In this document: in pieces, positions 1 through 13,308 of the stretch
Numbering within the stretch: position 1 is the first letter of the stretch
How the letters are laid out: the number at the start of each line of letters is the position of its first letter
Assembly: GCA_009760855.2 (NCBI GenBank)
Contig: WPIO01000021.1
Location: 5,645,001 to 5,709,000 of the forward strand
Direction: 5' to 3'
Length of the DNA: 64,000 nucleotides
From: Cristatella mucedo
Lineage: Eukaryota; Bryozoa; Phylactolaemata; Cristatellidae
Program-made: the position numbers and the translations under genes
The notes under the pieces: generated by a model
Database searches by the model: none
What the model was told of the DNA's origin: nothing
The model's input: only the letters and a program-made list of their open reading frames with translations

Positions 1-520
1 TTGCAAATCCTAAATCGTAATTCGCGCCTTAAAGCTTTAATATGTAGCACTCTTAAGGCACTGTGACAAAGAGGATAATGAGGAATAATTCGAGAATGAG
101 GCAGGCCTTTACCTCGCCGGAAGCAGCCGATCGTAGGAAGTTTGAAGGGGCAGTTAGCCACCCTACGGTTTTGGGGCTGTCCAAGTCTCGGGGGGCAGGG
201 CCAGTTGGTTCCCCTACCCTGTGCCTATGGACTGGGTGTGATTAGTCAATCGTATCAGGATTGACGCTTGAAACTTTTGATTGATTGCAATTTGAATTGA
301 TGTCGTCTATAGTAATCAAGTTGCACAGCATAGGCAACTTTTTGTTGGTGATGATGGTATACAACCATAATATGGTCGTGGCTTGAATGTTGCACCACTC
401 ATTAGCATGCTGTCCTTTGTGCCTTTGTGTGCAAAAAGTTTACTGTGAGAGCTGCAGTCCACTGAACTTGTTTCTTTCACCACTTATGTCTGACTGTGCT
501 ACCCGCCTTTTTTAATGCAG
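1..520. other. Presumed TELO2 intron
   Basis: No exon, tRNA or repeat recognised. The acceptor of the first recognised exon ends at 520. Confidence 0.5.
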
Positions 521-589
521 GCTCGCATTCTACAAAATATCATTGGGTATTTAGCAACCTCTCCTACCCGACATGATCTTTACATCAAG
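521..589 (+). CDS. TELO2: TELO2 exon A (first recognised)
   Basis: An acceptor ends in AG at 519-520, after a T-rich tract. The 23 codons read ARILQNIIGYLATSPTRHDL and then YIK. Phase is 0 at both ends. The donor is AAG|GCAAGT, a GC donor that otherwise matches the consensus. A GT donor a few bases further on would break the frame into the next exon. The segment continues directly into the VLHSLLDVWG block of exon B, as expected for TELO2. No coding was recognised in 1-510. Confidence 0.72.
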
Positions 590-2086
590 GCAAGTTGAAG
601 GCTGCGATTATTGTCATGCACTGCTTTGCAGTGTTCGGTTTCTGACTTCACATTTGACAAGTTCATTGTCTGTTGGGTATTGTCTGTTGGGTTTTAAACT
701 TTCAGGTGTCAACTCGATGGTTGCTTCTTGATTTTTTTTCACCAGGTGCTGCACAGTCTGCTCGATGTGTGGGGCGATGCCAGCAGCATCAGACGGTCTT
801 CGTATGAGCAGCATGCTTACATCAGCCGCGCTCTCATCGTTTGCTTTGCCTTCCTGGGTGAGCAGGATAAGGTCAGCCATCGCCAGAGTAAGTGGCATCT
901 ACAGGAGCTAGCAGCATGCAGCCACAGGCTCTTATTGGAGCGTGAATCGCCTAGTTTTTCTGCGTGCTATTGCATGCCGGTAAATTCGTAATTGCAAGTG
1001 CTTCGGGGATCTCACTGCATTGTTGTACTGCTAGCGTGTAGCCCCAAAGAATCGCGAGCGATTCAATCTGAAAATGAAAGACCATATATATCAGCATATA
1101 GCTGTGCACAGGCTCAGTGGCAATGACTCACCTACAGGCAGACTGTCGCCAAAACTGGCTGTCCCTGTCATGCTCGTCTTTTTTCATCAATTCAGCTAAG
1201 AGATAATCTCCACAGTGTTTACACACGTAATTAAATGATGCTCTATTCACAAGCCTGCTCGTCACTTTCATTATTCAATGCACAATTCAATTTTAAATTT
1301 CTAATATGAGGATGTACTGCAGCTATATATGCTAATTAATTAGTTATCTGCCGTGGTGCTTTTGCCATGACACACATCCTAGCTGTAGGCTGTATCATCG
1401 TAGTGGTACTTTAAATATCACAGAGGGCACATCGTAAGTGTGACGTCAGCAATGTGTTTACCGACTCTTGTACTCACACCCAAAATTATGTATTTTGATG
1501 CTATCTTTTGTCGAACTCGAGACTTGTGTTTGTTATAGCCTTAGTGCAGATCAACAGCAGAATTAGTACTGTTTGGTAAGAGTGCTATTTTTTTAATGCA
1601 GTGCATGCAGACATGAGAGGACACTTTTTTAGTAGAGCTGTCTTTCTGCTTCTTTAAAAGGTAAATCGCTCCTAGCCCTTTATGCTCTAAGATGGCTAAA
1701 ACTGTGGTTCACTCATGCTAGCATCTTGTGTTAAGATCTTTTGTGGTGCATTTCTAATTGAATATTGTTCAGCTGCTAATGATTAAGCATGACAGAGTCT
1801 TTAGCTGAGCCAATACTGCTTTTCTTAGCCGTTTGACTACCCATAGTCCTATGCAATTGTAGGACATGCTGATTCAATGGAGCAGCCTGTCTATTCAGTT
1901 GCATGGGGTGTTTTTTTATTAGTGGCATACAGTCAGCTTGCCGAGTGACCATGCAGTTTTCGGCCTTTGCACGTGCATATAACCGTGCATGTAATCGTGC
2001 ATATAATGCAACAGCTGCCTTAGTTCAGCTAGATGGACAGGCCAACAAACAAACTGAGCCTTTTCTCTCTCTGTCACACTCTCTCT

Positions 2087-2170
<84 letters not shown>

Positions 2171-2235
2171 CTCTCTCTCTCTTTTTCTCCCCTCTAATAT
2201 TTTCCAATTTGGGTTTCCTTAACCTCCCTCTCCCC

Positions 2236-2284
<49 letters not shown>

Positions 2285-5200
2285 TGCCATCTTTCCATAA
2301 ATTGCTCATGAAACACGATCATTCTCTCTCCCTCACTCTTCCACTTGCACCTAGATTCTTGTGCACCCCACTCTCACTGTCTGTCTCTGTCTCTCTCTCC
2401 CTCACTGTCTGCCTGTCTGTCTGTCTATCTGTCTATGTCAAATCTGTCTGTCTATGTTGAAGTATCTCATTCACGTTGAAGAAGCGCACAGAGTACATAA
2501 TTATTCCTGATTTCGACCAGCCGGCATCTATTTCCTTAAGCTAGAACGGATCCAGTGCTCACAAGATAGCTAGAAGCCTGCCCATTAGTAACTTTTTGCT
2601 CGTGTAGGCATTGCTTGCAATTTACCTGTAGTGGCAGAGTCGGCAGAGCTTGTTCACTGGTTGTACTCCGGGCACTAGAGAGCTGCACTGGAGCACGTAA
2701 GTGACTGCAACCAGCAGTGCTCCTCCTACCGACGGAAAGACAAGCTTGAACCGATCGCTGAGAGGCAGGCAGTCAGGGCCGATGTGCAAATTACTCTACC
2801 GTTACCCAGCTCGGGTTTTCAAAGCGAGTGGCGCGACCTTTGATACTGCTCGCTTTGCTGACCTTGCCGACGTGTAGGCATGGTGCACCGAAGTCCGATG
2901 CCCAGCGAGCGGAGAAAGGGTCTGCCCTGCTGACAGCTCTGCGAGTCTTCTGCCGTCCACTAACTATTAGCACTCTGCTGCTGCAGCTGCTGTGGCAGCT
3001 GGAGCCGCACTGTGTGCATGCCGCCTGTACATCGGCTAAGTGATGCAGTGTGCCATGCATGGCTGCCAGCCGTGTTTGCACCTCTTTTTATTCGAGGTCA
3101 AGCTGCGCTAGAATGTGTTAAAGCCGACTCAGCTGAGCATGCCATGCGTGTGACTGCAGGCATTCTCACGAAGATCATGACGGGCGTGCAGGAGCACATC
3201 GGCAGTAACTCGGTCGCGGTGCGGCGCCTGGGCATGCTCGTGGCTGAGCTGACCACTGGCTGCTTGACCGTGGCTGCCAGTGGTCAGCAGCCGACAGTGG
3301 GTAGCCGTTCGACTGCGGCGGCGCCGCCGCCATCTTCGTCAAGCTGTGGCAATTCGGCTGCCGGTGACTCAGAGTATTATAAGCTCAAGTTTGAGGTAGG
3401 AACTGAGGCTGATTGTGTGTGCCGTGCTCCTTCGGCGGCTTTCCAAGTTGTTCCAAGTATTTGTTGGCAACACCCCTCATCACAATCTCAGCTCTGTGCG
3501 TCTGTGTGGTCGCTCGTGTGCAAACGGGCATGTGTCTGTCAGCATGCGTGTGTGCGTGTGCATGCAAGCACGTGTATGTGTGAGTTCAGGCTAATGTTGT
3601 GGGTGGGCGAGTCTGTTACCGGTTGGTGGGTGTGCGTACGACCAGTGCTGGCGGTAATGCTGCACATTGCTGACGAAATGCAGAGAACTTGTAGAATGGG
3701 CGCTTAAAAATAAAATAAAATTCATTTGTATAGCGCCCCAAGAGAACTTGTTCTCTATTCAGGCGCTTCACATATGCCTCGGGGCTCGAGCCCATGACCT
3801 CAGCCAGACCTTGGTCGGGGCGAGCATCTTAACTGCTGGACCAAACCAGCTCACTTGGTCGGTTTGGTCGTATCGATTGTTTCTTGCGAATCATTTTGCA
3901 GTTTGAGAGAGATGCAGAGGTCGCGGACATCAGTGCGCTCATTCTGATTCCATGCGAGCCATCTCCCGAAGACGATATGTGCGTGACACCAACAGCTTCC
4001 TCTAATACTGCTTTGGATTGTAGTGGCAGGTACGTGATGCTGGTCCGTGTGTTTTCGAAGATTTGCCTATGTGCTGTGCCTGGGATTAGACCTCACAACC
4101 GATGTTTTAGGCACCTGTGCATGCTAGGGCCAGCACAATTGGGCTGCGGTGATATGGCTAGATAAGTAGACGACGGTGGGGTTGGTCTCCAGACGGCCTG
4201 AAGTGTCTCGGCAGGTCATGTCAACATGACAGTGCCAAAAGCCACTGTGATGTGCAACAGCCTGCCTAGCTATTTCAAAGTGTTTGCAGACACGTGTTCA
4301 TCGACTTTGATGTAAATCTGGGGTGGCATAGGTGCACGGTGTTCTCCATCGGTGCTGTCATGCTAATATTAGCTGAGATCGACGTAGCTGATGTACGTTT
4401 ATCGGTAACCGACGCTCAGCATGCTGTAGCAGTTCTTGCACTAGAGCTCTTGGCTGCTTACACAGGGTTTGTACCTCAATGCTTGTCCTTGCCTATGGAT
4501 GACAATTACCGGGACAGCTGATGCCTCGAAATGTGGCAAACGAGTCGAACATGCTTCATTGATACTAGCAGATTTGCTGCCGGTAGTGAGCACACCTGCT
4601 ATCGGGAGCACCCATACCTTAATCTAACAAGTTTATGTCATAGCATAGACTAGCCTATTTCATATTTACAGAGGCATTAGTGCACCGTCAGCGGTAGCAT
4701 ACAACTCGCTTCGAAACCCTTAGCATAGCTGACTGAATATTGCATGAGTTGGACTTTTTTTTATGTTTTGGCAGCGGTTGATACTACTGAGCATCAAGTC
4801 CTTCTTGGGTGCCTGCCATCTCGCCAGGGCATCACGGGCACTGCATTGCAAGTTTTTAGATCTTATCTCGGCGAGGGATTTCAGAGCATTGATGTCAACA
4901 TTTAATGGTCATCTGAAGAGCCTCAGAAGTATGCGGTTTTTAGTCTCCTTCTTGCCAATGTAATCGCCGAGCACAATCTAGGCTTTCATGTCTATGCAGT
5001 GATACACCTGCCCATTTGCCTTCCAGCAACTCAAGCTGTCTTAACTCCCTTGCTGCAAGTATTGCTGACGTCTGCGCTTGGATGACAGCAAACTTTCTCA
5101 AATTGATCAACTATGAAGCCAACTTTAAAAGTTTTGGGCGAACCGAATGTGACTCAGAAGTTGGAAAGCTTAACACTCAAAAATCGGCTCTGCCAACATA

Positions 5201-8200
5201 TCTTGTATGTGGAATCTGCACGAAATCTGTGTGTGCTTCTCCAAAATGACCTTTCTGTGGATGACCGCATCAGTTTCACACTGTCAACTCTGCCTACTTT
5301 CAACTGCGTAACTTTGAAAAAATCCGAGCCTACTTTAGCAAGTAGACCACATCAATGTCGGTCCATACATTTGTGACACCCCATCTCGATTTCTGTAACT
5401 CACTGCTCGTAGGTCTTGCAGCCTATGCAAAAGGATGCTTACAGTTGGTGAAAAGCTGCAGCTAAGCTTGTCTGTCGTGAACTTTACAATTACCACAATA
5501 CTCCACTTCTAATCGACATGCTGTGTATCGACTTCAAGGTTTTATCATTCATCATTAGGTCCCTTCATTCTCTTGATCCGGTCTACATATATAAATTACT
5601 TCCTACTTTGGCTGTTCTTCGTATCATCCGGTCTTATGACTCAAGTCGTTTAACTGTGCCTCTAATCAACCCTAAATCCTTTGGAGACCATGCTTTTTAG
5701 TTTATAGGTTCCCAAGGCGTGGAACTCACTGCCAGCTGACTTTTTTTATTCCTTGACTTGATGATGTGAACAATGAAGCTAGAAGTTCACCTGTTTCTCA
5801 CAACATTCGCTGGGACCATGCTTTTGTGTGCTGACATTATGGAAATTGTTACTTACAAATTGACATGCTTCCTTTCTAATACGTGTGAAGTGCCCAGAAA
5901 GAGATTTAGCTCACTTAGGGAGCTAGCTATACACGTTTTGCTATTATTATTATTATTATTATTATTATGTCGCGTAACCATATAAAATGACATAGCCGTT
6001 TCTCAATCATTATAATTCAGGAACACACGTCGTGTGCAGCTGAGCGTGGGGAGTTCACTTGACATCGTGTTATGGTAGTTTCAGAAATGTTGCAACACCT
6101 CTCTGCATGTGTTGTGTTTTGGTGTGTTGCTATCTCTCCTCCCCATTGCACCCCTCGCCGTCGATGGTGCGGTTGCGACTCCAGATTTTCATTTCTGAAA
6201 TGGTGTGCATAATTTTTCTGGTTATCTAACCCGGTAGCTCGTACCCCTATGTTTGCATTAGCTTTATTGGCTGTAGTGTCGGTGCAGGTATTTCCTTTTG
6301 GTCCGTGGTGCTGCCGATTCAAATAGGCACTCGGCTTCATATGTTCTGCTTCATATGTAATGTGTTGTATGGAACAGGTTTGTGGCCAATTGAGAGCCTG
6401 ATGACCGCATTCACGTACAAAGGCCTTATTGTGTAACATTGGTGTTTCGTTTTCTGCCAACAGCAAGCCTTTGCAGACCAAGCGGAGTGAGATACTGCTG
6501 AGTAGCCACACTGCACTGCCGGATACAATGCTCGACAGGTTAGTATGCAGACTAGCTGTAAGCTTGCAACCACTTCAGCTTTAGGCTGTGCAGCAAAGTT
6601 TAGATGGCAACACTGATTTGTTAGTGATGATGATCTGGAGCCATACGATATGTCGGCTGATCAACCGAAAAGCACGGTGGCTGCACCCAAGTACATCCGC
6701 GACTGTATGGAGGGCCTTATATCTTCAGATGATGTGGATCGAGTACGAGTCTGCCTTGCTTCATCCGAGCGGCTCATAAGGAGCTCGACTACCGGCCTTA
6801 AGGAGGTGAGGTATATATGGCTCCCCATTGACTGTGTCATAGATAGAGGCCTGAAGTTCCTTGATATTGTGTGCAACTGTCTCACTTGGCTACTGTCTGG
6901 GCTTGGCTGAAATTCCTAACCATTAGACAAACTTCGTAGCTCAAGTATGCAGAAATTCTTGACTTAGTTTTTCTTGCTAGCCCAACACCAGATTACTGTA
7001 ACTGCTGCTCATGTACTTTGCCGTATAGTCTATTGGCAAGACACTGCCTACATATTGCCATAATTAAGTCAGTCAGCACTTGGATGCAGTAGACTTCTTC
7101 TTTCCATGCAATCTGATCATATATGGGATGGTTGCTTTTCGGTATTATGCCCGCTCTATAGGACTTATAGTCTTTTGGAGTGTCTAGCATTTAAAACAAC
7201 GTTACCATAGGTCGGTGCTGGAAATAATAAATGCAGAATGTTAGAGATCAGATAGAATTTGCACCTTGCCATCAACATATGGAGCACCATGTTTGTTTGG
7301 CTACAGTTGACCTGCTCAGCATCTGTAGACACCAACAGCCGAAAGAAACTAAGTGTTGCATTGAAGGTTGCTCCTGGGCCCTTGCCTAAGAGTAAGGTGC
7401 TGCCACTTGAATCAGGTCGAGGGTTCGAGTCCTGAAGCAGGCAATCCTTTATTGCCCACTGCAAGCGGTGGTGATAGCCAATAAGGGTCTTCTGTCGCCA
7501 TTCAAAAGAGGCTGTTAAATCAGCTCACCCTGATCTTTGCTCGGTGCATGCTGCTGTAGCCAGTTTTCTAGGCCCCGTGCTCATGGGAGTTATGGCTGTA
7601 CAAGATCGCATGCATGCTCCTATTGATGAGTCAACAAGTGGCCTGATCGTTGTTGGAATAATAAATGATACTAGAGCCCTATAGGCTGGAACTGAATTTT
7701 CCCTTTCCATCTAACATTCTTTTTCATTCGCCCAGTTGGTGCTGGAGGACAGATGATCACCAGCCGCACGGTGTCAGTAAGCCCTTGGGAAGGGGGACAA
7801 CATTCGCGGAAAGAGGAAGGGGGCCTGGAGAACAGGGGGGGGGGTGCAGTGTGCAGCTACAGCCGATGGTTACGTGATGCAGACTTGACCATTTGTTAAG
7901 CCTCCTTGTCGGTTCTGCCTTGCTTTAGTTTGCTCGTGTCACCAAGCTGTCACCAGGCTGCCCTTGTACCAGGGTTGTTTGCCCTGACTGTGATCGAGCT
8001 GTGTGGTCTTGTTCTTCTGTGCATCCTGTGTTCGTGCTTGCCTCTGCTCATCAAGTGTGTTTTGGCCTGTCTCGAAGGTGGCTGCCGAATTCTGCAAGAT
8101 TCTGCTGCATCTTTCAAATAACTTCTCGCTGACCGACTACGAGGGTCAGCGCCATGCTGCCATGGTTGCTCTGCTTGTCGTCTCACCAGTAGAGGTAAAG

Positions 8201-9866
8201 CTAGCGGTGGCTGCCAGGGCCGTCTGTATTGGTGTTGCAATTTTCGGACTATCATGCGGGTGGGTTTATAATTGCTGCTATGCAGGTGGTATACATTCTT
8301 GGAAACGTGACATTGTATTCCTTTTAAGTTTTTCTACAGAATAATCAGAACACGTGGCTTAATCATGTTCAATGGTTTAGCTCGTAGAAGCTGCCCAATT
8401 CCTTCATCCATAGAGTATCCATAGATCTATAGAGTCCATCAGTGTACGTCCCAACCACCTGCTGCTTTGTTTGTTGGTCGTCATAATTTTTTATGACTCC
8501 TTGTAATTTGTTGTATTTCTAGCTAATTCTTTTATTTTATAGATATTTAATCTTTTTATTCGTTTATTTTAAATGACATTTAATCATTTTGGTGTTTCTG
8601 CTCGTTGCTTCGATCAGTAGAGCTGGGTCTGTGTGCAGCCTGCTCGTAATGAAGGTCTAGTTTGTGCTCTGTATCAATTCCTTCAATTAATTTTGGTCTC
8701 TCATTCTTATGCAAAAGACGATGGATTTGCTGACCAGCTCACAGTAGATGAAATAAATGCAAAGCGAGGTACCAGGTGCCACAGGAACATGGCAGACAAA
8801 TCAAGACATTTATGTTAATGCTGACACTGATGTCGAATTTGTTTTTAATTAGATTCATGTTGTACTCTGAGACCTAATGAGCTTACAATTTTTTTTATTT
8901 TATATTAGTTTGGTCGATCTGGTGTATGTGCACTCGGATAGAACAAGACAAGTCTCCTCCAGAGGATTTGAGGTTCGTACGAGGTATATCTAAACGATCA
9001 GAGTTGGGTGGACCTTGCCTGATATGGGAGTAGTTCTTATAGGTAGGCTGGAGCCAGAGAGTGAACTGAGCGACAAAACTTTGAAGTCGATACGCCGCTT
9101 GATCGGGAGTCAGTGCAGGTTGGTGAGAAGTGATGTGGCAACTGTGCTGCTCACGACAGACTAGCCTAGCTGGGAACGTTTTTCACCAACTAAGTGTCTG
9201 ATTGCACAGGCTGGTAGACCAGCAAACAGTCAGTTACAGAAGTCGAGAAGGGATGTCACAAATGTATCGATCAATTTGGATCTATTATCCCTGCCTAAGC
9301 AACCCCAAATTTTAGCAATGCTATGCAGCTGAAAGAAGGAAAACTTGACTGTGGGGCTAATGTGGCTGTCTAGTGAAAGAGCACTTTTGAACAGAGGGCC
9401 TAATTTCGATTTCGTGCAGATGCAACATGAGATATGTTGACTGAGCTCATTTTTAGCGTTAAGGTTTTCAGTTTAGAGTCATTTGATTTGCCAATAGCAA
9501 GTTAGTTGGTCTTATTGTCATTCAATTTCAGGAAGTTTGCCGCCATCCATGTGCGGATGTCAGCAATACATGCAACAAGGGAGTTGAGAGAGTTCGTCGT
9601 ACTGGAGGGGATCAAAACGCGGGTACAACTGAGTCTCATATGCATAGAAGTGAAACTGATTGTGCAGGCGATCACGTTGGCAAGAGGGAGAGTATAAACC
9701 GTGAAAAGAATGGCACCAACCGCAGACCCCTGAGGTACCTCATACTTCAGAAGTTCATTGGATGATCTATGCTCGTTAACTTCAATACTATTGAGTCTCC
9801 TGCTCAGATATGACATTGTAGAGCAGTGCCAGTGATGCATAAGAGGTGGTTGAGAAGGACTTGGGG

Positions 9867-9954
<88 letters not shown>

Positions 9955-12900
9955 GCTGACCCGAAAAATCGATGCATCATGGAAATTAGCACAAATCTGA
10001 AACTTTGCCGGGTTTTACAAAAATACTTCCACAGGGTAAGATTAATATGAGGAAGCAGTAAATGTACCAGATTTGTGCATGCTGCCATCTCGGTTCAACT
10101 ATTATGTGCGGATGAACATGCACAGTTAACTTGGGTTAACTAGTTAACTTTTTCACGTGGGTGCGGAAACAGTTGCGGTTTTCGAAGGATTGGTTTGGCT
10201 GCACAATCAGAAGACGTAAGTAAAGTAAGTGAAGTAAGATTTTTCGGATGTGTCAGATATACTTCTCTAGAAAAATGCCTCTTAGCAACTATGTCGGACA
10301 CTAGTTTGGGGAATGTTCCAAGTTTGAGACTTCTTGTTTTTGTGCATGCACCTACACAGACAGATCTGGTCTGAGAATATGAAAGAAATCGGTAGGGGAT
10401 TTAGAGTAAGAAACCAGCTCGCTACATATTCTGATAAAAAAAAGAGCCGTAGAGCACTACAACACTGCTTTAGAAGTCTTGGCAAATGCATGAGATGCCA
10501 AAACCATGGTGACCTGCCTGGATTATAATGTGTTACATGAAATAATGAGATGTTAGTTCCAATTTAGTGCATGCATTTAGGAAACTGAGATACTTTAAAC
10601 CTAGGACACAATTTTAAAGAATTCTTTAATTCCTTTTTTTTTTACCAGAAAACGTCGCTGGATTTTTCCTTTCCAACACGTCGAATTTGAGCAACTTCGA
10701 ACCATATCAAACTTATGTCTGTGAATGCTCAAATTAGCAAGCTTTTAAATCTCGAAGATTGTTAAAAAAATGCCCAACACGGTTGGTGAGATGCATTTTT
10801 ATACATTCGGGTAATAGATGCTTTTAGTAAATCTTACTTAGCAGTGCTCCGACAGTACTAGAAAATAGTATCTCGAGAATGGTGACTATGTCGGTAGCCA
10901 GACATTGCCCCAGTTATTACAAAAGCAGGGTCACCGCATATTTTTCACCTGGTAAGATAGCTAGGTTGGTAGCATGTCCGATGTGTTACAAATATTGTTA
11001 ATTCATGCAAATCATATGCTCTGGTGATATTTTGTCGGCCTGCAGTACATTAAAAACTGAATTATTGAAGTTGCTCAAGTTCTCTTGGTCTAGTGTTGCT
11101 TTCTCAATTAATGGCCTTATTACTACCTTTTTGAAAGATGCAGGGACATGACCTGATGCACTTTGTTATGTTAGTTATGCATGGCAGCAGCAGATCTATG
11201 CATCATAGTAGTAGGACAGTGGGAATAGGGTATAGATGACTAGTATTCTTCTTTGATTGAGAGATGAATTTCAGGATGTGGTATCTCGTGGCCTCCTTGA
11301 ATGTAGACATAGAAGCGCTGCACGAAATTTAGGGAGAGGAGTCCCCTGGGGTTGTTATTGAAGGACAGGAGTCCGGAGGGGATGCTGCTGCCTTATGGGT
11401 GGACTTGCTAATCTTGTCTATTGTTCTGACAAATAAGCTAGAGAAGCGATCAGCCAGATCACCACAAGGATCCCTAGGTGCGGATCTAACATGGCAGCGG
11501 TTAAGGAGATGGTTGATCATGGACATCAATATTTTTAGATTATGCATCTTATGATTCAGCAATATTTTTTTAGAAGCTAGACTTGACCTTTACAAGATAT
11601 ATTGGTATGATGTACATTAGCCCTTGTATGCCTGTCGATGGACAGTCAATCCCAATCTTGTTTATGCTGCTTATTAGACTTAGCTAGGTTAATGTCTGTG
11701 GTAAACCATAGGGCATCTTGTGGAGGCCTAACTGTACCCTCAGTCAGAGGTGTAAACTCGTCGAGCACGTCAGCCTGTGGTAGCATTCTACCAATGATGA
11801 CGAGTCAGAAGGGATTTTGAACAGCAGGGTGAAGAAGATATTTTCGCATGGACAGCATCGATGTCCAGGGTCTTGAGGTTTCGCGATTCAGAGATGATTT
11901 TGGGTTTGGAGGAGGGCCCAGACTGTAAGCTGGATGAGATCCACATATGCTCATATGAGTAGAATTGGTAATAATAAGGAATCACAGCATGCAATTGAAA
12001 GAGAATATGTGATCAGGTTTGCGATCCTTGTTGTGACTAGGGTTATACACGTTTGAGCCACAAGAGAAAATGACTCAGTCAGTGCACGAAATTTGGCACT
12101 TAGGGCTTCAGTTATCAAAATGAATGTTTAAATCACATATAACGAGGAAAGTACGAGTTCTTGTGCACAGAATCGAAACGAGGTAAGAGAAATCTGAGAT
12201 AAAGGAGAACTTGGTACCTGGGGGCGATATATTACTGCCACCATTGGCAGCTTGTTGTCGGGGGACCTAAAGCAAGAAATTCGAAAGACTGCTTCGAGGG
12301 GTCTGCAAACGGTTTGAAAGTAAAGGTGAAACGTGCGACAATAGCGACTCTTCTACCAGTCTAGAGGAATGGAAGGAGGAGCCTGTCAGGGTGGCTTTGG
12401 TTATGGTGGGAAAGTTAGTCGATTTCTGCAAGGTCTCGGTCAAAGCAAGCAGTTCGAGATTGTCGTCAATAATCCTGTCACTTATTATTAGGTGCACATT
12501 TAGCAAGAATGCTAAAGATAAACGTTAAGAAGGGCCGCCGGTGTTATGGTAGGCCTGGTGACCACATAGTTTGAGTGATTGACAGCAGTGCTTTATGGAG
12601 GTCGTCCAGGATGGCTCGAGACAGTGCTGGCAATACCAAGCAAGAGGGTCTCCGGCCACTGCCCCTGCTTCCACAGGTTTTCTAGGTCTAATGCCTAATT
12701 CACGGACCCTGGCGACAATAGCTGCAACAAGCAATGCATTTAAATGACAAGAGCGAAACGATAATAGACATGCACGATCGTACCTAAAAAAACGGGAGAT
12801 TACTAACAGTGGGGTTAAGTTGCAGCCCAAGTCGCGAATGGAGACACGACTTGAAGCGTTAAGCGTTTAGATGTCCATGGGCATACAATTTCTTACTCGC

Positions 12901-13210
12901 TGTGGTCAAACCACAAATAAATACGCTTCAAACAGGTCTTAGCTGTATCGGTTTCCGTATACGATGTTCGAAAGAAATTCGATTTTCGGAAGAAAATTTT
13001 GCAACGAACAAGAAACACTAGTAGCGCTTGGTGTCGGGAGGTGAGCATTACCATATTATATCGTGTTTCATATCACAAATTCTTTCATATCTGACTTTCC
13101 TAGCGTATCTTTCTTTGTGCTTTATTCTTCAGTGCAGTTAAGAATTTTTGCAGCAGCGGTTTGTGTGAAAGTGATAGATTAGGAAGGCAAGGTAGATATG
13201 TGTATATGTG

Positions 13211-13308
<98 letters not shown>

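Noticed and set aside
1903-2460. 185-codon frame across the CA/CT repeats
   Set aside because: It is translated microsatellite (Thr-His and Ser-Leu runs) within a TELO2 intron.
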